A stretch of 64,000 nucleotides of DNA from Brachypodius melanocephalos (Eukaryota > Chordata > Aves > Passeriformes > Pycnonotidae). The notes beneath the pieces were generated by a model. It searched no databases and was not told where the DNA came from. It saw only the letters and a program-made list of their open reading frames with translations. This document shows positions 1 through 13,875 of this stretch, one piece after another. Location of the stretch: contig VZSR01000170.1 of the NCBI GenBank assembly GCA_013398615.1, positions 1,922,643 through 1,986,642 of the forward strand, given 5' to 3'. The position numbers and the translations under genes are program-made. Positions within the stretch are counted from its first letter, which is position 1. Every line of letters starts with the position of its first letter.

Positions 1-865
1 ATACTTTGTGCTAATCCTATACTACAACCCAGGACACACAGTCATGGACCAGATTTCACTACAGCCAAAATTTAAAACACACTTCCTATTACAATATACC
101 AAAATATAAGTGCTGTTTCATTTTAAGACTTTCCTATAACATCTGGATATAGAACTCTCTCATACTACATATATACTGCATAATTGTGTATATGTGAAAA
201 TCACATATTACAAACAGTACTGGAATTGGATTTTCCATTTTACTTCTTTGAAATATGTTCCATTTCTTAATCCATTGCCCTTTAGAATAGAATCCGCTTT
301 TATAAAATTCCCACAGGCCAAAAGCTTGAAAACATTTGTAATTTAGTATAAGAGAGCTACTCTTGATAAAATTAAAGGCTTGGGTATGGCTGGTGATGTG
401 GTGTTTTTTCATTGCACAGAATTCAAAAATTGAAATTAAAATTTGTCTTGAAACACCAAAGCCAGGCAGCACACGTTTTCAACTTAGCAAGAGAGGCATG
501 AATACAGCAGAATTTCTGAATTCAAAGCACAATTTTAGATGTATTAATCCAGTTGTTTCACTTTCAATGAATTGGCATTTTTAAATGTAAAAACATTCCA
601 TCGCAATATTTCCAACCAGTTTTAATACTTATTTAATAGACACATGCAAAATTTAATTCCTCTTTCTTTCTGTTAGGAATTACTTCCACACACATTGTAT
701 TACCTCAGACCTTCAATCAGCTGCTTTTCAGTTGCAGAAACCTCTACATGTACAAAACCTCCCTATAGTATTATGAACATGAATATAATTTCATTCATCT
801 TGGGACAGCCCTCAATACACCACAAAAGTCTATTTCAACAAAGAATAACAAAATATGGTCATATT

Positions 866-985
866 AAAAAAAACAAAAGCAAACAAAAAAACTCCAACCA
901 AAATCAAACCCAAACCAGCACCAAAACCCACAAATTTAAAAAAAAAAAAAAACCAAAAACAACAACAACAAAAAAAACCCACCCT
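866..985 (+). repeat. A-rich low-complexity tract
   Basis: About 120 bases made almost only of A and C, with a run of 15 A and (AAC)n near 958-970. It looks like a decayed A-rich simple repeat. No retrotransposed gene is recognisable on either side. Confidence 0.8.
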
Positions 986-3374
986 ACACATTTTATAACT
1001 TTTGCCAGTTTATATGTTCACAATATTGAATGTAGAAGCTTTTACCAGATGCTAGGAAATTTTTTGCCAGGATGAATACGAAATGACTTCCAAAATAAGA
1101 GGCAATCTGAAGGTTAATGAAAAAAAAAACAAAAACAAATACTACCTTCATAAGTTTTCACAAATAATAAACTTAGAACATCAAATAATTGGCAGCTGTC
1201 AGATATTTCAAGACTCAATTTACTGTGACTTTTTTTTCTGAGGCATATTCAGAGAAATGGCTAAAGGAACTGTAATGGCCTTCTGGGACAGGAAGACTAA
1301 GGTTTCAGTAAAAAATGTTAAATTAATTTTTACAGTGATGCAAAGTCAGGGAAGGGTTGTTAAGGGATGGCCTCTTGCCACAGGGTGGAGTTTTGTTATG
1401 GTATCCTTTTAGAGTCTGCAGGTGTTTGGCAGGAGCTGAAATCAGGGCCGGCTGTGATATTTCATCTCTGATATTTCCCTCCCCATATTTCTCAGAAGTG
1501 ATGCATCAGGATGATGTCTTACACCTGATGTACTCAACTTGTGTGGTATGATTGTAACTGTTGGGGGGGCTTGGGGGAAGTGCCACTGCATGGTTTTCGT
1601 TTTATTTTCAGCTGACGACATTTATATAGTAAAACTCATCAACATGAATAGGTTTAATATAGTAAAACACCAGATTACAATTTATTAAACTGTCCATTGT
1701 TTCTGGGTTGTTTTGTTGCTTGCTTTGTATGCCAGCTATTTAATTAAAGTGAGAACACTGTGTAAAAGACTGCTGAAAGAAATGACAGTGCAAAAAAGGG
1801 GAGGGCAATGTTCTAAAGGAAAGAAACCTTCAGTTGTCTCACTTAACCAGCAAAGATCTTTGTTCTTGCATACTTAGCTGCAGTACAGTGAGTACCTGTT
1901 TTTGTTTTGTTTTATCTTTTGGGAGAATCTGAATAGTTTCTATTAAAAATGGTATTCTCTTTTAAGTTTGTTTAGTTTGGAAAGCTTCAAACCACATCGT
2001 ACTTCATACACATATTCCCCGGGGTACGTTAAATGGGACCATACTGAGGTCACGCGTAAGATTTTTAAATGTTTTAAGAATTCTTTTAATGTTTGTACTA
2101 TCTTGGCATGGTTAAAGGAGCACTTTTTTTAAAAATAGTTTTTAAAAGTTTCACTTTATAAATTTTCATTAAAATAGTCTCCACTCTTCTATTAAGCATT
2201 TGTAAGAACTTTCACAAACATTCCTTCCTGCCTCACATTTTTAAGAAATTTGTTCCCTTAACTAGTTAATCTCCTTTTTCTCTCAGCCGTTTTATCCATA
2301 TATGCACAAGTACACGCATACATTTCTCCACAGACTGATTGACTTACCAGTACAAATGCCTGTGGTATTCATTTTAACTTCACAAATGAATAAGAGATTA
2401 TAATCAGTGGGAAAAGTGGACATTTCACTCCATTCATGGAAAAAGAGTCTCACCTGGCACTCCAGCTTAGTAAGAAATTTCCTGTTTTTTGGCAGCTCAC
2501 TTGGAGTACGACTGAAGCTGTTAATGATATTAACAAAATGTCCTGGGACCAAAAAATATGTTGTTTTATCTCAGTTTAGAGAAGGGGTTATATAAGCCAC
2601 TCCCAGCCTTTAGGGCTCTGTGGTCCTTTAAAATAAAATCTGAAAACACAACCTGCCTGTAGCCAATTGAGTTCCATTAGACCATTTCAATCATCTCCTG
2701 TAGTTTCCTTTCCCCCTTCTTCTTCACACATGCCTCTATTCATCCCTTGCATTATTCCAGCCCCCTCGTGGGATTTCTGTCTTCATCTGCTACCAGCCTA
2801 GAGCACCCTAGAGCACTGACAGCTGAGCTGATATCCATGCAGTGCATCTTGGTCACTAACAGTGCAAAACTACACTTACAATGAAAGGTGTTTGCACCAT
2901 GAGTATAAAAATCCAAAGATCAAAGAGGAAGATAATGACGACAAATGAAGTAAATAAAACATTTAAATCCAATCCCGATGGTAACACACAAAATGGAAGA
3001 TGCTAGCAAAGCCTGTGTCTTATGTATTAGACTTAGATAAGAGTTAAGCTAAATTGAACTGTCACTGGGTTTGATGTTTTTCTGGACTCTTCACAATGGT
3101 TGAAAGCAAATGGCAATGAGAAGCAGGTAACTGTGCTATGATGAAACAGTGTTATGTAAAATTAAAGAGTTTAATGTCATACAGTATCAGTGTGCATGGT
3201 TATCATACACAAGTTGAGTGACATCTTTCTTAGAACTGTATTTTCTGATCTAAACTGAGTCTGAGAAAACCACATTATAGTGGAAGCACTGGGAAGAATT
3301 ATTATAAAGTTATCACACTTGATGAAAATCTGGTTTTAGGTTTACACATAAGAAAATGGGTGAATTGATGAATA

Positions 3375-4406
3375 GGTGGATAAATGATTAGTTAGATTGT
3401 CACATCCAGAGGGTATGGGTCAATGTCTCAGTGAGATATGATATTGCTGATAAGTGGTGTCCCCCAGGGGAGCTTACTGGGACCAGTGCTATTTAATGTC
3501 TGCCTCAATGACAAAGGGACCAAGTGCACCCTCAGCAAGTTTGCAGATGACACCAAGCTGAGTGGTGCAGTGGACACACCTGAGGGATGGGATGCCATCC
3601 ACAGGGACTCACATTTGCTTGAGAAGTGAGCACATGGGAACATCACAAGGTTCAACAAAGCCAAGTCAAAAGTTCTACACCTGGGTCAAGACAACCCTCA
3701 AGATCAATATGGGCTGGGGCATGAGGAGATTGAGAGCAGCCCTGCTGAGAACAAATACAGGGAGTTGGTGGATGGGAGGCTCGACATCAGCCAGAAATGT
3801 TTGCTTGCATTCCAGAAAGCAAAATACATCAAAGGAAGTGTGACCAGCCTGTCAAGAGAGAGATCCTCCCCTTCTACTCTGTCTCGTAAGATCCCACCTG
3901 GAATATTGTGTCCAGCTCTGGGGTCTACAGTATAGGAAGGAGCAAGGTGGAGGAGTCCAGAGGAGTGCAGTGAAGATGATCAGAGGGCTGGATGGAGCAC
4001 CTCTGCAATGAGGAAAGGCTGAAAGAACTAGGAACGTTCATCCGGGAAAAGAGAAGGTTCTGGGGATTCCCTGCTGAGGGCTTTCAGTACTTAAAAGGAG
4101 ACTATAAGAACTTTTAGCAGGACCTGCTGTGATAGGACAAGTGTTAATGATTCTAAACTGGAAAAAAGGTCAATTTAGATTAGCTATAATAAAGTTTTTT
4201 ACAATGATGGTTAGAAAACACTGGAACAGGTTGCTCAGATATGTGGTAAATGCCTCATCCCTGAAAATATTCAAGATCAGGCTGGATGGGGCTTCTGAGC
4301 AGCCTGATCTTGTTGAAGATACCCCTGCAGATTGCAGATTTGTTGGAGTAGATGACCTCACAAAGGGTCTTTTCTTTTCTAACTCAAAATATTTTATGAT
4401 TCTATG
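3375..4406 (+). mobile_element. CR1 LINE, 5'-truncated, with end of reverse transcriptase and 3' tail
   Basis: Seen: about 1 kb reads as a decayed 3' end of a CR1 retrotransposon. At 3438-3629 the frame contains the reverse transcriptase motifs GVPQGSLLGPVLF and FADDTKLSGAVDTPEG, the second holding the catalytic DD pair. A TGA then replaces the usual tryptophan codon of EKW, and later frame changes break the rest. The body continues with the usual CR1 wording (CACCTGGGTCAAGACAACCC, GAACAGGTTGCTCAGA) and ends near TTTTATGATTCTATGA. Known: avian CR1 copies are nearly all truncated at the 5' end and finish in short octamer-like repeats without poly(A). It lies antisense to SUGCT in an intron. 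The left border is approximate; the copy is clearly dead. Confidence 0.93.
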
Positions 4407-6272
4407 AAAAATCTTGCTGTGATTAGAGACTGTTCTTGTTGGTGGGTGCTGGTTTTCCCCTATTATACCTAGGATTTCATGGTGCAGAGGATACCTAGAT
4501 TAGTCTAGTCTCTCAGGTGATAAACTTCTTATCCAGTCAGACAGTCTCAGTCTTTTTTTCCCTGTGCTTCCTTTGACCCAAAAATACCTGTGAGAAAATG
4601 CTTCTTTCAGAAATGAAATAAAGGTATAACATGCAGCTATGCACAAGTACTGGCATTAAATTTCCAATAGCAACATCCGGTGCCATGTATTTCAGAGAAG
4701 GGCGTAGGAAAGAAGGCTTTAAAGCAGTTTCATGAGGAAGAGATTAGCATGCCCCTTTACAGGAAAATATTTCAAAAAACATGCTATATCTAACTGCAAA
4801 CCACCATGAAACCTTTTATAGATAGGCTAACTATGTAAAGTAATAACCCGACACATATATATAAATAACATACATAATTATAATAATATATCTACGAGAA
4901 TCTTATTTCGGTGAATTCTAACAAGAGCAAGGTAGCCAGGATAACCTCTTTCCAATTTGGGAGGTAATAGCCCATGACATATAATGTTTTAAGAACAGTC
5001 TCTTTCAGAGTAGACACAGCTTAAAATTCACAGCATCAAAAAAAAGCACACAATATTTTTCCAATGTTGCCCAAAGTAGAGCCAAGTCTGAGTAAAATAC
5101 TCTTGCTGTATGTTCTTCAAAGCCCAACCTTAATCCCTGTGAAAGTTATGAAGTGAAAAATTTGGCCAATGCATACTTTACTGCATGAGACTATATCATT
5201 TTAAGGAGAAAGAGTGTATTTATTTAATAATAAAAGATTCTTTCCCTGCAGTCACCTAACAAATATTATTTTATGCCTCTAAAATATAATAATATTTATA
5301 GCAAACATATTTATTATAAACATGTTCTTTTATGACAAGGATTGCTTTGCCTGCTCTTATTTTCCCAATGCTACAATCACAGTCACAACAAAACACTTCT
5401 GACAGCAGACATGGACATGTACAAAACCAGAAGAAAAAACCAAAACAGTCAATGATCAGCCATTTTTTTCTAGTGATTCTCTTTAGGAAAAATCAACTTA
5501 GAGGCAATTCATCACATACTAGGATAGCAATAAAATACTCAGTTACAGTACTCAAGACAGTATAATTTAGTTTATCTCGGGCCCTTAAACACATCCTAAG
5601 CCAGAGAGTAAAAAAGCAGGGGAGGCATCAGGGAATATGAGAATAATATAACTCTACAGGTACTAAAATATAAAAATATTTTTTATAATTTAACATAGGT
5701 GTAATCCAGTGTAATATTTAACATTTAAAATAGATACATAGATGAACTACTTTCAGCTAGTGAAACCACCACATCAAGAAAAGGTTAAGATTCTTTCTTT
5801 ATATGGACTTTGTGCTTAATTTTTCTTTTTCCAATCAAAGTGTTGCCCATTTTTTTCAAACAGAATTGATTTTGGTTATCCATAATCCATACAGAAAATT
5901 AGCTCTTTTGGGGCCCCCAAAAAGGTGTTTTTCTGTATATTTAGGCAGTAAAACACATAACATACTACATTATGGTTTCCTTCTCTGTTTTACCAGCCAG
6001 TTTTGAAATATAGACTCTCTATGTGAGGCATGGAATATCTATGGTTTAATTTGTTGCCACATAATCTGAGTTCCCAAGCATGTAACGCATTTAAAATCCG
6101 TATTTATTTCTTAATGTGACATACTATTGGCCAAAACTCAATCCATCATAAACCTCTCAAATCCCATTTTAAAGTAGCCAAAATCAGGTTTGAGAGGCAG
6201 GAGGAGTGATCATCACTCAGCATTCATAAAACACATGTAATAATGTACAGAAGAGACTTGGTGAGGACCGAC

Positions 6273-6375
6273 CTGAGGATCTGAGAACACTTGCTGCATG
6301 TTGTTGATGGGGCCATACGGAATCCCACTCCCTTCAAAGAGCTGCAACCACTCGAATGTCGCTTTTTCTGAAAAC
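6273..6375 (-). CDS. SUGCT: SUGCT internal exon (GSGIPYGPINNM segment)
   Basis: Seen: on the minus strand a 103-bp block begins with one base (G) that completes the arginine codon split in the previous exon. It then encodes 34 codons: FSEKATFEWLQLFEGSGIPY then GPINNMQQVFSDPQ. The acceptor is TTATTTGCTTTTAG|GTT and the donor is CAG|GTCGGT. Known: SUGCT proteins have the near-identical LFEGSGVPYGPINNM and end this block with a PQ before VLHNG; the P-x-x-P/GPINN loop is conserved across class III CoA-transferases. Inferred: the next exon (starting VLHNG in other vertebrates) lies beyond the left edge, because I found no such block in positions 1-6272. The donor has C at +3, which is unusual. Skipping this exon would shift the frame, because 103 is not a multiple of three. 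Confidence 0.96.
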
Positions 6376-9300
6376 CTAAAAGCAAATAAGAATGAGTGTA
6401 GTTTCAACACTCTGCTTTCAGATTCTAAGGAATGTACAACAGGTCTCCTTCCTCTCTCACTGCTTCCATACTCATCTCCACTGATTTCTTCCCAGCCAGC
6501 ATATAAAATAACAAAAAAGTACTACCTACGTTCTTCAGAAATTCAAAACCCAAAGATGTAGGAGAAAGAACATCTCTGAAGTGACTTCTGTTTCATCTGA
6601 TTATCTGAAGCAATACAGGAATGATGTAAAGCTGAATTTATTATCAGTTTCAAATAAGGATCAATGGGTTTCCTCCCTTCCTTAGTTATACTAATATGCT
6701 TCACATTTGTTTTCCGTTATTTACGTACTTAACAACAAAAATATATAGTGCAAGTACCATACAATACTGCTCATTAAAAGCTGATGTAAAATACCATCAA
6801 AAATATGCATCAGGGTTAAAACCCACATTTTTAGGTCCAATAACAAGACTGATCACTTATTTATTTGTTGTATGGTTGTACCACCTAAGGACACCCAGTT
6901 CAGCGTATATACATGGTGCCTGTATGCTGGTGAACACATTGCTCCAGGTCTTTGCGTCATATGCAAAAAGCTCATTTTATTTCTTTCTAAGCATTCAGGT
7001 TCATAACTAGTAACACCACTCCATTTTCCCTCTATTGTTAGATAGATTTTCTTTCCTCATCTGCCTAGTAAAGTTGCATTCATGGAGAAAACACACCATT
7101 GAAACAATACCAGTCACTGAGAGATGGTATTTTCTGCAGTTGTCTGGGATCCCAAATAAAAGGTGAATTTATTTGGAGATAGTAAATCTCCAAGTTTCCT
7201 CTAAATTTCAGGAAGATGAATACGACAGAGGTCTACCAGCTTATTAGAAATCAAAGATTGACTTCATGATATACCCAACACTGAAAAGAAATTAGATGTG
7301 ATTTAAAGACCTGACAGAAATGAAATTAATAGAAACCTTTAAAAGGAACACTCAGTTACTGGCATTCTATAGCTACCAGCTTGCTATTCCTTAAGGGTAA
7401 TTTGGAACAATGTCAGTAACATTCAGCTTTACTTCTAGCACAAAATATGGATGGCTCTTGCTCAGAGCTAGAAGTTTTATTACTGAAGTCAATGAACAAT
7501 TCCAGAAGAAATGGAAGGAACGATAAAAAAAAAAATCAAAAAAAGGCCTTAAAGCTGCAAAATGTATTATAAAATGAAGCATGGCTCATGAAGAAATTAA
7601 GCATGACACAGCATAGCTTCTAAACAAAACAGATATAAAAATACTGCACAGTCTAATTATATGTACATTGAATATTAAAGTGATTTCATGATAAAGATGT
7701 AGTCAACCACAAAGATAGAGCTGCTGCTGAACCCATCTAGGGTCTATCCAATTCAGTACTCTGCTGCAGCCATACCTAGAACCAGGTACGTTGCAGGAAA
7801 CCAGGGAAAACAGTAACTCTAGAGAGGCAGATAACCTTCCTTCCTCAGTGATTGCAGCTATTAAGAAACCATTATTTTAGCCTAAAATACAATTTATATT
7901 TCCCTTCAGTAGTCTCCATCAACAACAATTCCCATAATCTGTATATTCTTGTTATTCATAGCCTTCTGTTATTAAGGATTGGGGCTCAAACTACTCCATG
8001 ATATAAGTAAGAGTCACATGAAAAACTGTTTCCCTTCAGTTATAGACGCTGTTTATATAAACTATGCTGTTCTTCTGTTCCCTGCTAGCAACGGAGATGT
8101 TTCGTATTTCATGGCCCACTAAATCCCTTGTTACAAATGGAAAGCATTTTTCAGCTACTGCTTTTTGACACTTCAAATTCTGCTATCTCATTTCTAACAA
8201 GACAGGACAGCTGCAAGAGGAATCTTGGACTCAGCTTCATAACCATGGTGCTGAAGACCATCACTAGGAAATTATTGTAATTATCAATGCATGTATCACA
8301 TTCAATTGATCTGTTAGTAATCAGTAAGTCCTGCTATGTTATGCTCCTGCACTTCTTTTTAAGAAAGAGTTTATAAATATCTTCCTGAGTCTTAAAAACC
8401 AAAATTTTTGCATTTAAAGGATTGCATGAAAATGAAGTCTTTTCAACAGGAGGGTCTATAATCTATATAAGCATAAGCTGTAGATGACTTCCCAATGTTG
8501 CAGTAAATCTGAATAATTTTCAAGACATATATTCTTATTCAGTTACACCATCGTGACTGACTCAATATATAGTGGAGTTATATATGTACGTTGCAGAGCC
8601 TATGCATATGTTAAGCAAAATTTTTATGATTCTATACGAATTTCTACGATTTTAGGTTGTGCTTAGGTTTTTCCTTACTGTGTATCAGGAAAAAAAAAAA
8701 AACAAACACAGTTTTGTAGAAAACAAGAGATTCTCTATTATCCTCAAGGAACACGCACAGCATTTCTTCTTGAAATTGAAACTCTGTATCTAACTCTGAT
8801 ATAGATTAGCTCCCTTTATTTGTGTTAAAAACAGGCTGTTGAAAGCATAATGTTAGGCAAACTGTACAAAACAAAAACAGAATATTGCCACTGCCAGTAA
8901 AGGTCTAGCATTCAGATTTTGAAAGGAACAGCATGCGACTATTTTGCTCATTCAACTATGTTTTACATATTGAAACATCTGCTGTACATCATTAAGGGAG
9001 AAATACAGTTTCAAAATCTGATAAAAGATAAGGCATGGATAAAAAAGTGTTAATTTTTACCTCTGATGCCAGCTATGCAAAGTTCAATTTTATTTTTTTT
9101 TTTCTTACAAACCTGTATGTATTATTTCACCAACTAAATACAACCTGCGATAACACGTACACAAATAAATACCACAACCTTTACTTACAGTGAAGGGCTG
9201 ATTTTTAGGTTGCTAAGTATCCATTAACCACATGCTCTCCAAAATAACAAGAAGACCCTCAGCAAAAACTTCCAAGTAGAAGACTAACATTCTCTCCTGA

Positions 9301-9715
9301 AAATGAAAGCTCTGTCAGCAGAAATTTAGAAGGTCTGGCCAATCCTTTTTCTCTTAACACATTTTAAAATGTGTTCCTATGCTTTTTCATTGTTTTTTGA
9401 AAATATCCTAGTTTGTATATTTTTCAGTTAAGAAAAAGAAATTCTTGACTGTCTTTATATATACACATACATAAGTAAAATCACTGTGATGGAAACACAT
9501 AGAGGGATAAACAACGGTCCATCTTCCAAACCTGAGCTGGTAGGAAAATAAAAGAGTCCAATACTGTAGAGCATCTGAACTCAAACATGACAAATGCAAG
9601 AGGATCTTTACCTCAGAGGTAGTCAGCCACTGCAGGAGAGCTCAACACTGCTCACACTACAGCTTCATATATTGTCAGATGGGTTCCTTTCCCTTTAAAA
9701 TGTTCCATCTGCTAC

Positions 9716-9740
9716 ATATATATATATATATATATATAAT
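9716..9740. repeat. TA microsatellite
   Basis: About twelve uninterrupted AT dinucleotides. No other function is suggested by the context, an intron. Confidence 0.95.
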
Positions 9741-12700
9741 TACATAAATACCCTCTAAATTACCTGTGATTTATTTGCAGAAATGTTTTGAACCTGTAGC
9801 TTAGCTTTCTGCAATTAATACAGTATTTTAGACGTTCAAAAGGATTTGCTTTTTACTGTACTACTTTGTGGTATCAAGCTCAAATTCAGGCTCTCTCTGA
9901 AAGCACCGCTGAGATAGGAAGGATATGTACCCCAATGAAGAACAAATCCATTGCTAGGACATTTACTGCAAAGCCTGAACTAACACTTCCTAAAGAGATC
10001 AAAGTCCCCATGATGTCTTATTTGCATTTTAAGCAATGCTCTAAGCCTCCTCTGCACTGAATTACACAGCACTCAGGAGGATACTGAAGTTGCAGTATTG
10101 AAATGAAGCATCAAATTCCAGAACGTTTAATATTAAATACATTTCATGCTTTAAAATATCTTAACAATATTTAAGTGTGGCATAAGCTGAAATAATTGAA
10201 ATTAGAAGAAATCCAACTAAACATATTTTTCTTCAATTAGTAAATCTAGCAGGCATCATTAAATGAAAACACCTAAATTTAAACTATACACTCAGCAAAT
10301 TCATCAAAAAAACCTTACAGCACAAAATAAGAGAAAACCTCCAAAAGGTAAAAAAATAAATATAAAATATAAAAATATTTTACACCTTGTTTTCTTTCAT
10401 AAACTAGAAGTTTAGTTTTGCTTCTTAAAAAGCAGGATCTACATTCCCTTCTGCTCTCTAACAAATTCTAAATTTTAAAAAAAGGTAAGAAACGGAGCTT
10501 TACATGTAAAACAGAAAAAGAATGTCTGCTTGACTTGTGCAAGTTCAATGAAATGGTTTTAATGAGTTTGTATATTTTAATAGCACTTGGGTGGGTTTTT
10601 AAGTTTCTCACCCTGATAATTATTAAAGTAAAATGTTTCCTTTTTAACCAATATTCTGTCTTTCAATGAAACAAAGACTTTAAAAGTTTGAATGAATCCA
10701 CTTTGTGTTTATTCCATTTTCTGTGTTTCCTAGGAAACCTTCAATCCTTGCTACATCCTATGTGGAAGGGCAGCCATGTTTCTCCAACAGATAAAACCAT
10801 CCAATTCCACACAAAATAAGTTTAGAAAAACTACTGAAGCTAAATACTGCTCTTTGCTATAGGAAACTTATAGCAATTAATTTAGAAAAGTAATTTAGAC
10901 AGCTACCAAATACAGATAGAACAGCAACCTCAAGGATTAGTAAGAGTTTTTTACATGTGGTCAATCACAAAAAGCTCCTCTGTTCTTGTAAAATCCACAA
11001 TAGCATTCCCGTGTTTTCTAGCACAACCCAAATCTGCATCATGGTTATTGTTTCATTTCGTTCTATCAACGGTCTCCTCACTCCCAAATATCTACAATAT
11101 TGTCTCTCTTCACTACCAAACATCTCTTTAATTGTAGTTAAATTAGTAGAAGAGCTGATACAGTTTCTTACAGTAGCACCTATGGAAGACACTATACAAA
11201 ACACAAGTCCTACAAAATATTTGTTTGGAAATTTCAAAGAACTGATCATTATCCTTCAGTGCATAGTGAATATAGAATCAGTGTTTGCAAAGTGAGTACT
11301 ACAGTATTTACTCAATAGTCTGTAAATATCTCTGTTAGTGTCTACTCTCATGTTACTGGTGAATCGCTGGGAAAACCACAACAGACAAAATATTAAAATA
11401 TTTGGGATCAACATGATTGTACTGAAAGGTTTTGCTGAGAGATATTTCAACTGCTTTAAAAGAGGTCACATACAGTAGAATGTAAGTGGTAGCTGCATAA
11501 AATACTATCCAGAGATTTGCAGGTACCACAAATCCACCATGAAAAATCTTTTGTATTTCTGCATACTATAACTATTGTTACCAGTTTTACAGAACTATTA
11601 ATAAACCTTCATCTTTATGCACAAAATTTGTGCCAGAGATTAATGGACTTTCTCGTTCTTCTATCAAGATTTGCATGTTGCTTTTTAAGGAATGTATGAT
11701 TTTTAAGGAATGGCATACTGGACAGAGGGAAACATATCTATCCTGTAAAATGTCTTTTTTATGGCTATTGAGTAGTTAATCCAGCATGTAATCTTTTTGT
11801 AGTCAGATAACAGCAAGCTATGCACATTAGAAACATACCACTTTTCTCCAACCTTCCTCTGTTTTACTCAAGTACAAAAAAGGACCATAACTTTTATAGT
11901 TATGACAAAAGAAGTGCAAATTAACTGAAAATCAGCTACGTATGCACACACATCAATAAAGCCACATTGAGAAGGATGAAAAGTTACATTGATTTTGTTG
12001 CTGGTTTTAACTCAAGGGGATTAAAGAGCTAACAAGGGTCAAGTCAAAAAGTTCACTTAAAATCCTTGGTTTCAGCAGCCTCGAGTTAGAAATGTAAGTC
12101 ATCAGAAAAGAGATGGCAAGTTGCTTTCCAGAAAGGATCTTGAACTTCACACAGATATGAAAATCTTAGAAGTTTATTAAACAGCAAGAAAAGAATGCAA
12201 AAAATGCACATTAGCTTACCCAGTCCAAAATTTTTGGATCTCTCTCTCTCATTTGTATACACAGAAATCAACATAAAATAACAGAGCATTTTAAAGCAAA
12301 ATGTGGCAATTTGGTAGCTGATGTCTACACAGCTCAACCCTTAATGTACTGATGGAGAGGCAGGTGACTGAGGAAAGCAAGCCTTACCAGCTGTGCCACA
12401 CTGAAGTCAACTGTCTTTCAAACTTCAAACACCTGTCCTGCTGAAGCTGTAAACAACCAGACGCTCATTCCTGTAATGTTATCAACAGTGACTTCAGTCA
12501 GCAAAGCTCCTGGTTTAGAAAAGGAAACGGTGGGGATAGGGAAGGAGATTTACAAAGACTGGGTGTGTCTCAACAAGTGTGAATTCAACAATGCTTCTCA
12601 TCAGGGAAATTAAATATCTTGCAATTCTCTTTCCCCTTTAGGTGCCTTCCTCTTCTGTTACTGGGTGGAAACCATTTAGCAACGACTTTATTAACTGAGG

Positions 12701-13757
12701 ATCAAGTTCCTCCGTGTTTCCTTCCTGCTGATTTCTTTTCCCCTCACACTTACTTATACACGCAGCATGCAGCTGTAGTGTACCGTCAAGAAGAAGCGGT
12801 TTAAAATATAAGTGCTAGGAATAGAAGTTCCACTCTAAATCATTTCCAGCCCTAACACTTCTGAGTCTACAATAATTTAGTTAGAGCTGCAGAAGCACTA
12901 ATCATGCTGGATTTATATGTTCTTCTTTATATGAAACTGCTTCAATTTAAAGGCTGGGGGCATGTCTGCTACTCACCCTCCACCTACACTCATACATCCC
13001 CACACACTCTGTACCACTTACAGGTTAATTTCACAAAGTACCTTGGAGCACACATTTAGATGTCCTGTCTTAAAATGTGTCTACATTACTGAGGTGCATG
13101 GTAGGATTAATATTCAAATTCTGGAGTGATTTGAAGAAGAAGGTCAACAGATTAAGCCCCTTTTCTTAAAGCAGCTTCTTTTAAAACTGGTATTATACTA
13201 GCTTTTGCACAGATACATCTCAAATTCCATGTGCACTCTATATATGTGTGGTTTGAGATATGCATGCATATATATATACACATACGAAATAATCTGCATT
13301 GTGTCTGGTACTATTGCGTTCTAGTGGAAGCAAAAGTAAAAGTGAAAGGGAGGTAGAGGGGGGACAGAGCAACAATTAAAACTTGGTTCTTTTGTTTTTG
13401 AGTTAGGTGTACATCTAACTCACAAACCAGAGGTTTCCACTGGAAACTTAAAAAACAGAGTGCTCTGTAGTCTGTCAGTTCTCACATGAGCTGTGGGTCT
13501 CAGGGGCCTCAGTGGTAGCCATTGAACCTGACCTCCACCCAGGTGGGGTCATTTTAAATTGACTCTTGGCACATACACAAGAAAGGAAGGCAGAGGTAAT
13601 TTGCTTTGGTCAGAGTTCTGCTTTCTTGTCATTTGGGGAAAATGTAACCTAAATAGACAGGAAGATACAGAAGGCATCAAAACGTTTTCAGTTTTTTGGT
13701 TTTATTTTGTTTTGTTTTGCTTTTTAAACTGAAGAGTAGATGTGCAAATGTCAGCAC

Positions 13758-13875
13758 TGGGAGGAGAATGAGGAAATAAGATGAAGAAGGGGAAGGGGGC
13801 CTGTAGGAAGTGGAGGAAGATGAGGACAGGAAAAAACCAGCATAGAAGAAAGAGGACCAGAGAGGGGAAAGGGAC
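13758..13875 (+). repeat. Purine-rich (GGA/GAA) tract
   Basis: About 118 bases on the plus strand are mostly G and A (GAAGAAGGGGAAGGGGG, GTGGAGGAAGATGAGGACAG). On the SUGCT sense strand this is a polypyrimidine tract. The tract explains the compositionally odd Lys/Arg-rich and Ser/Leu-rich open frames at this place. Confidence 0.75.

Larger units (their letters stand above)
1..6272 (-). other. SUGCT intron, downstream part
   Basis: This stretch is the 5' part (in gene direction) of the intron that follows the exon at 6273-6375; its far end is outside the window. It holds an A-rich low-complexity tract (866-985), a CR1 LINE fragment on the opposite strand to the gene (3375-4406) and A+T-rich sequence around 4845-4900. 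I see no coding block with splice sites and no match to the last SUGCT exons. The short open frames here do not resemble known proteins. Confidence 0.8.

Noticed and set aside
695..1075. Plus-strand frame of 126 codons with Lys/Asn/Gln/Thr runs.
   Set aside because: Product of the A-rich low-complexity tract at 866-985.
7735..7900. Weak resemblance to an old amniote CR1/L3-type repeat (ACCCATCTAGGGTCTATCC, CAGTACTCTGCTGCAGCC).
   Set aside because: Only short phrases fit what I remember of such repeats; without an alignment the call is not supported.
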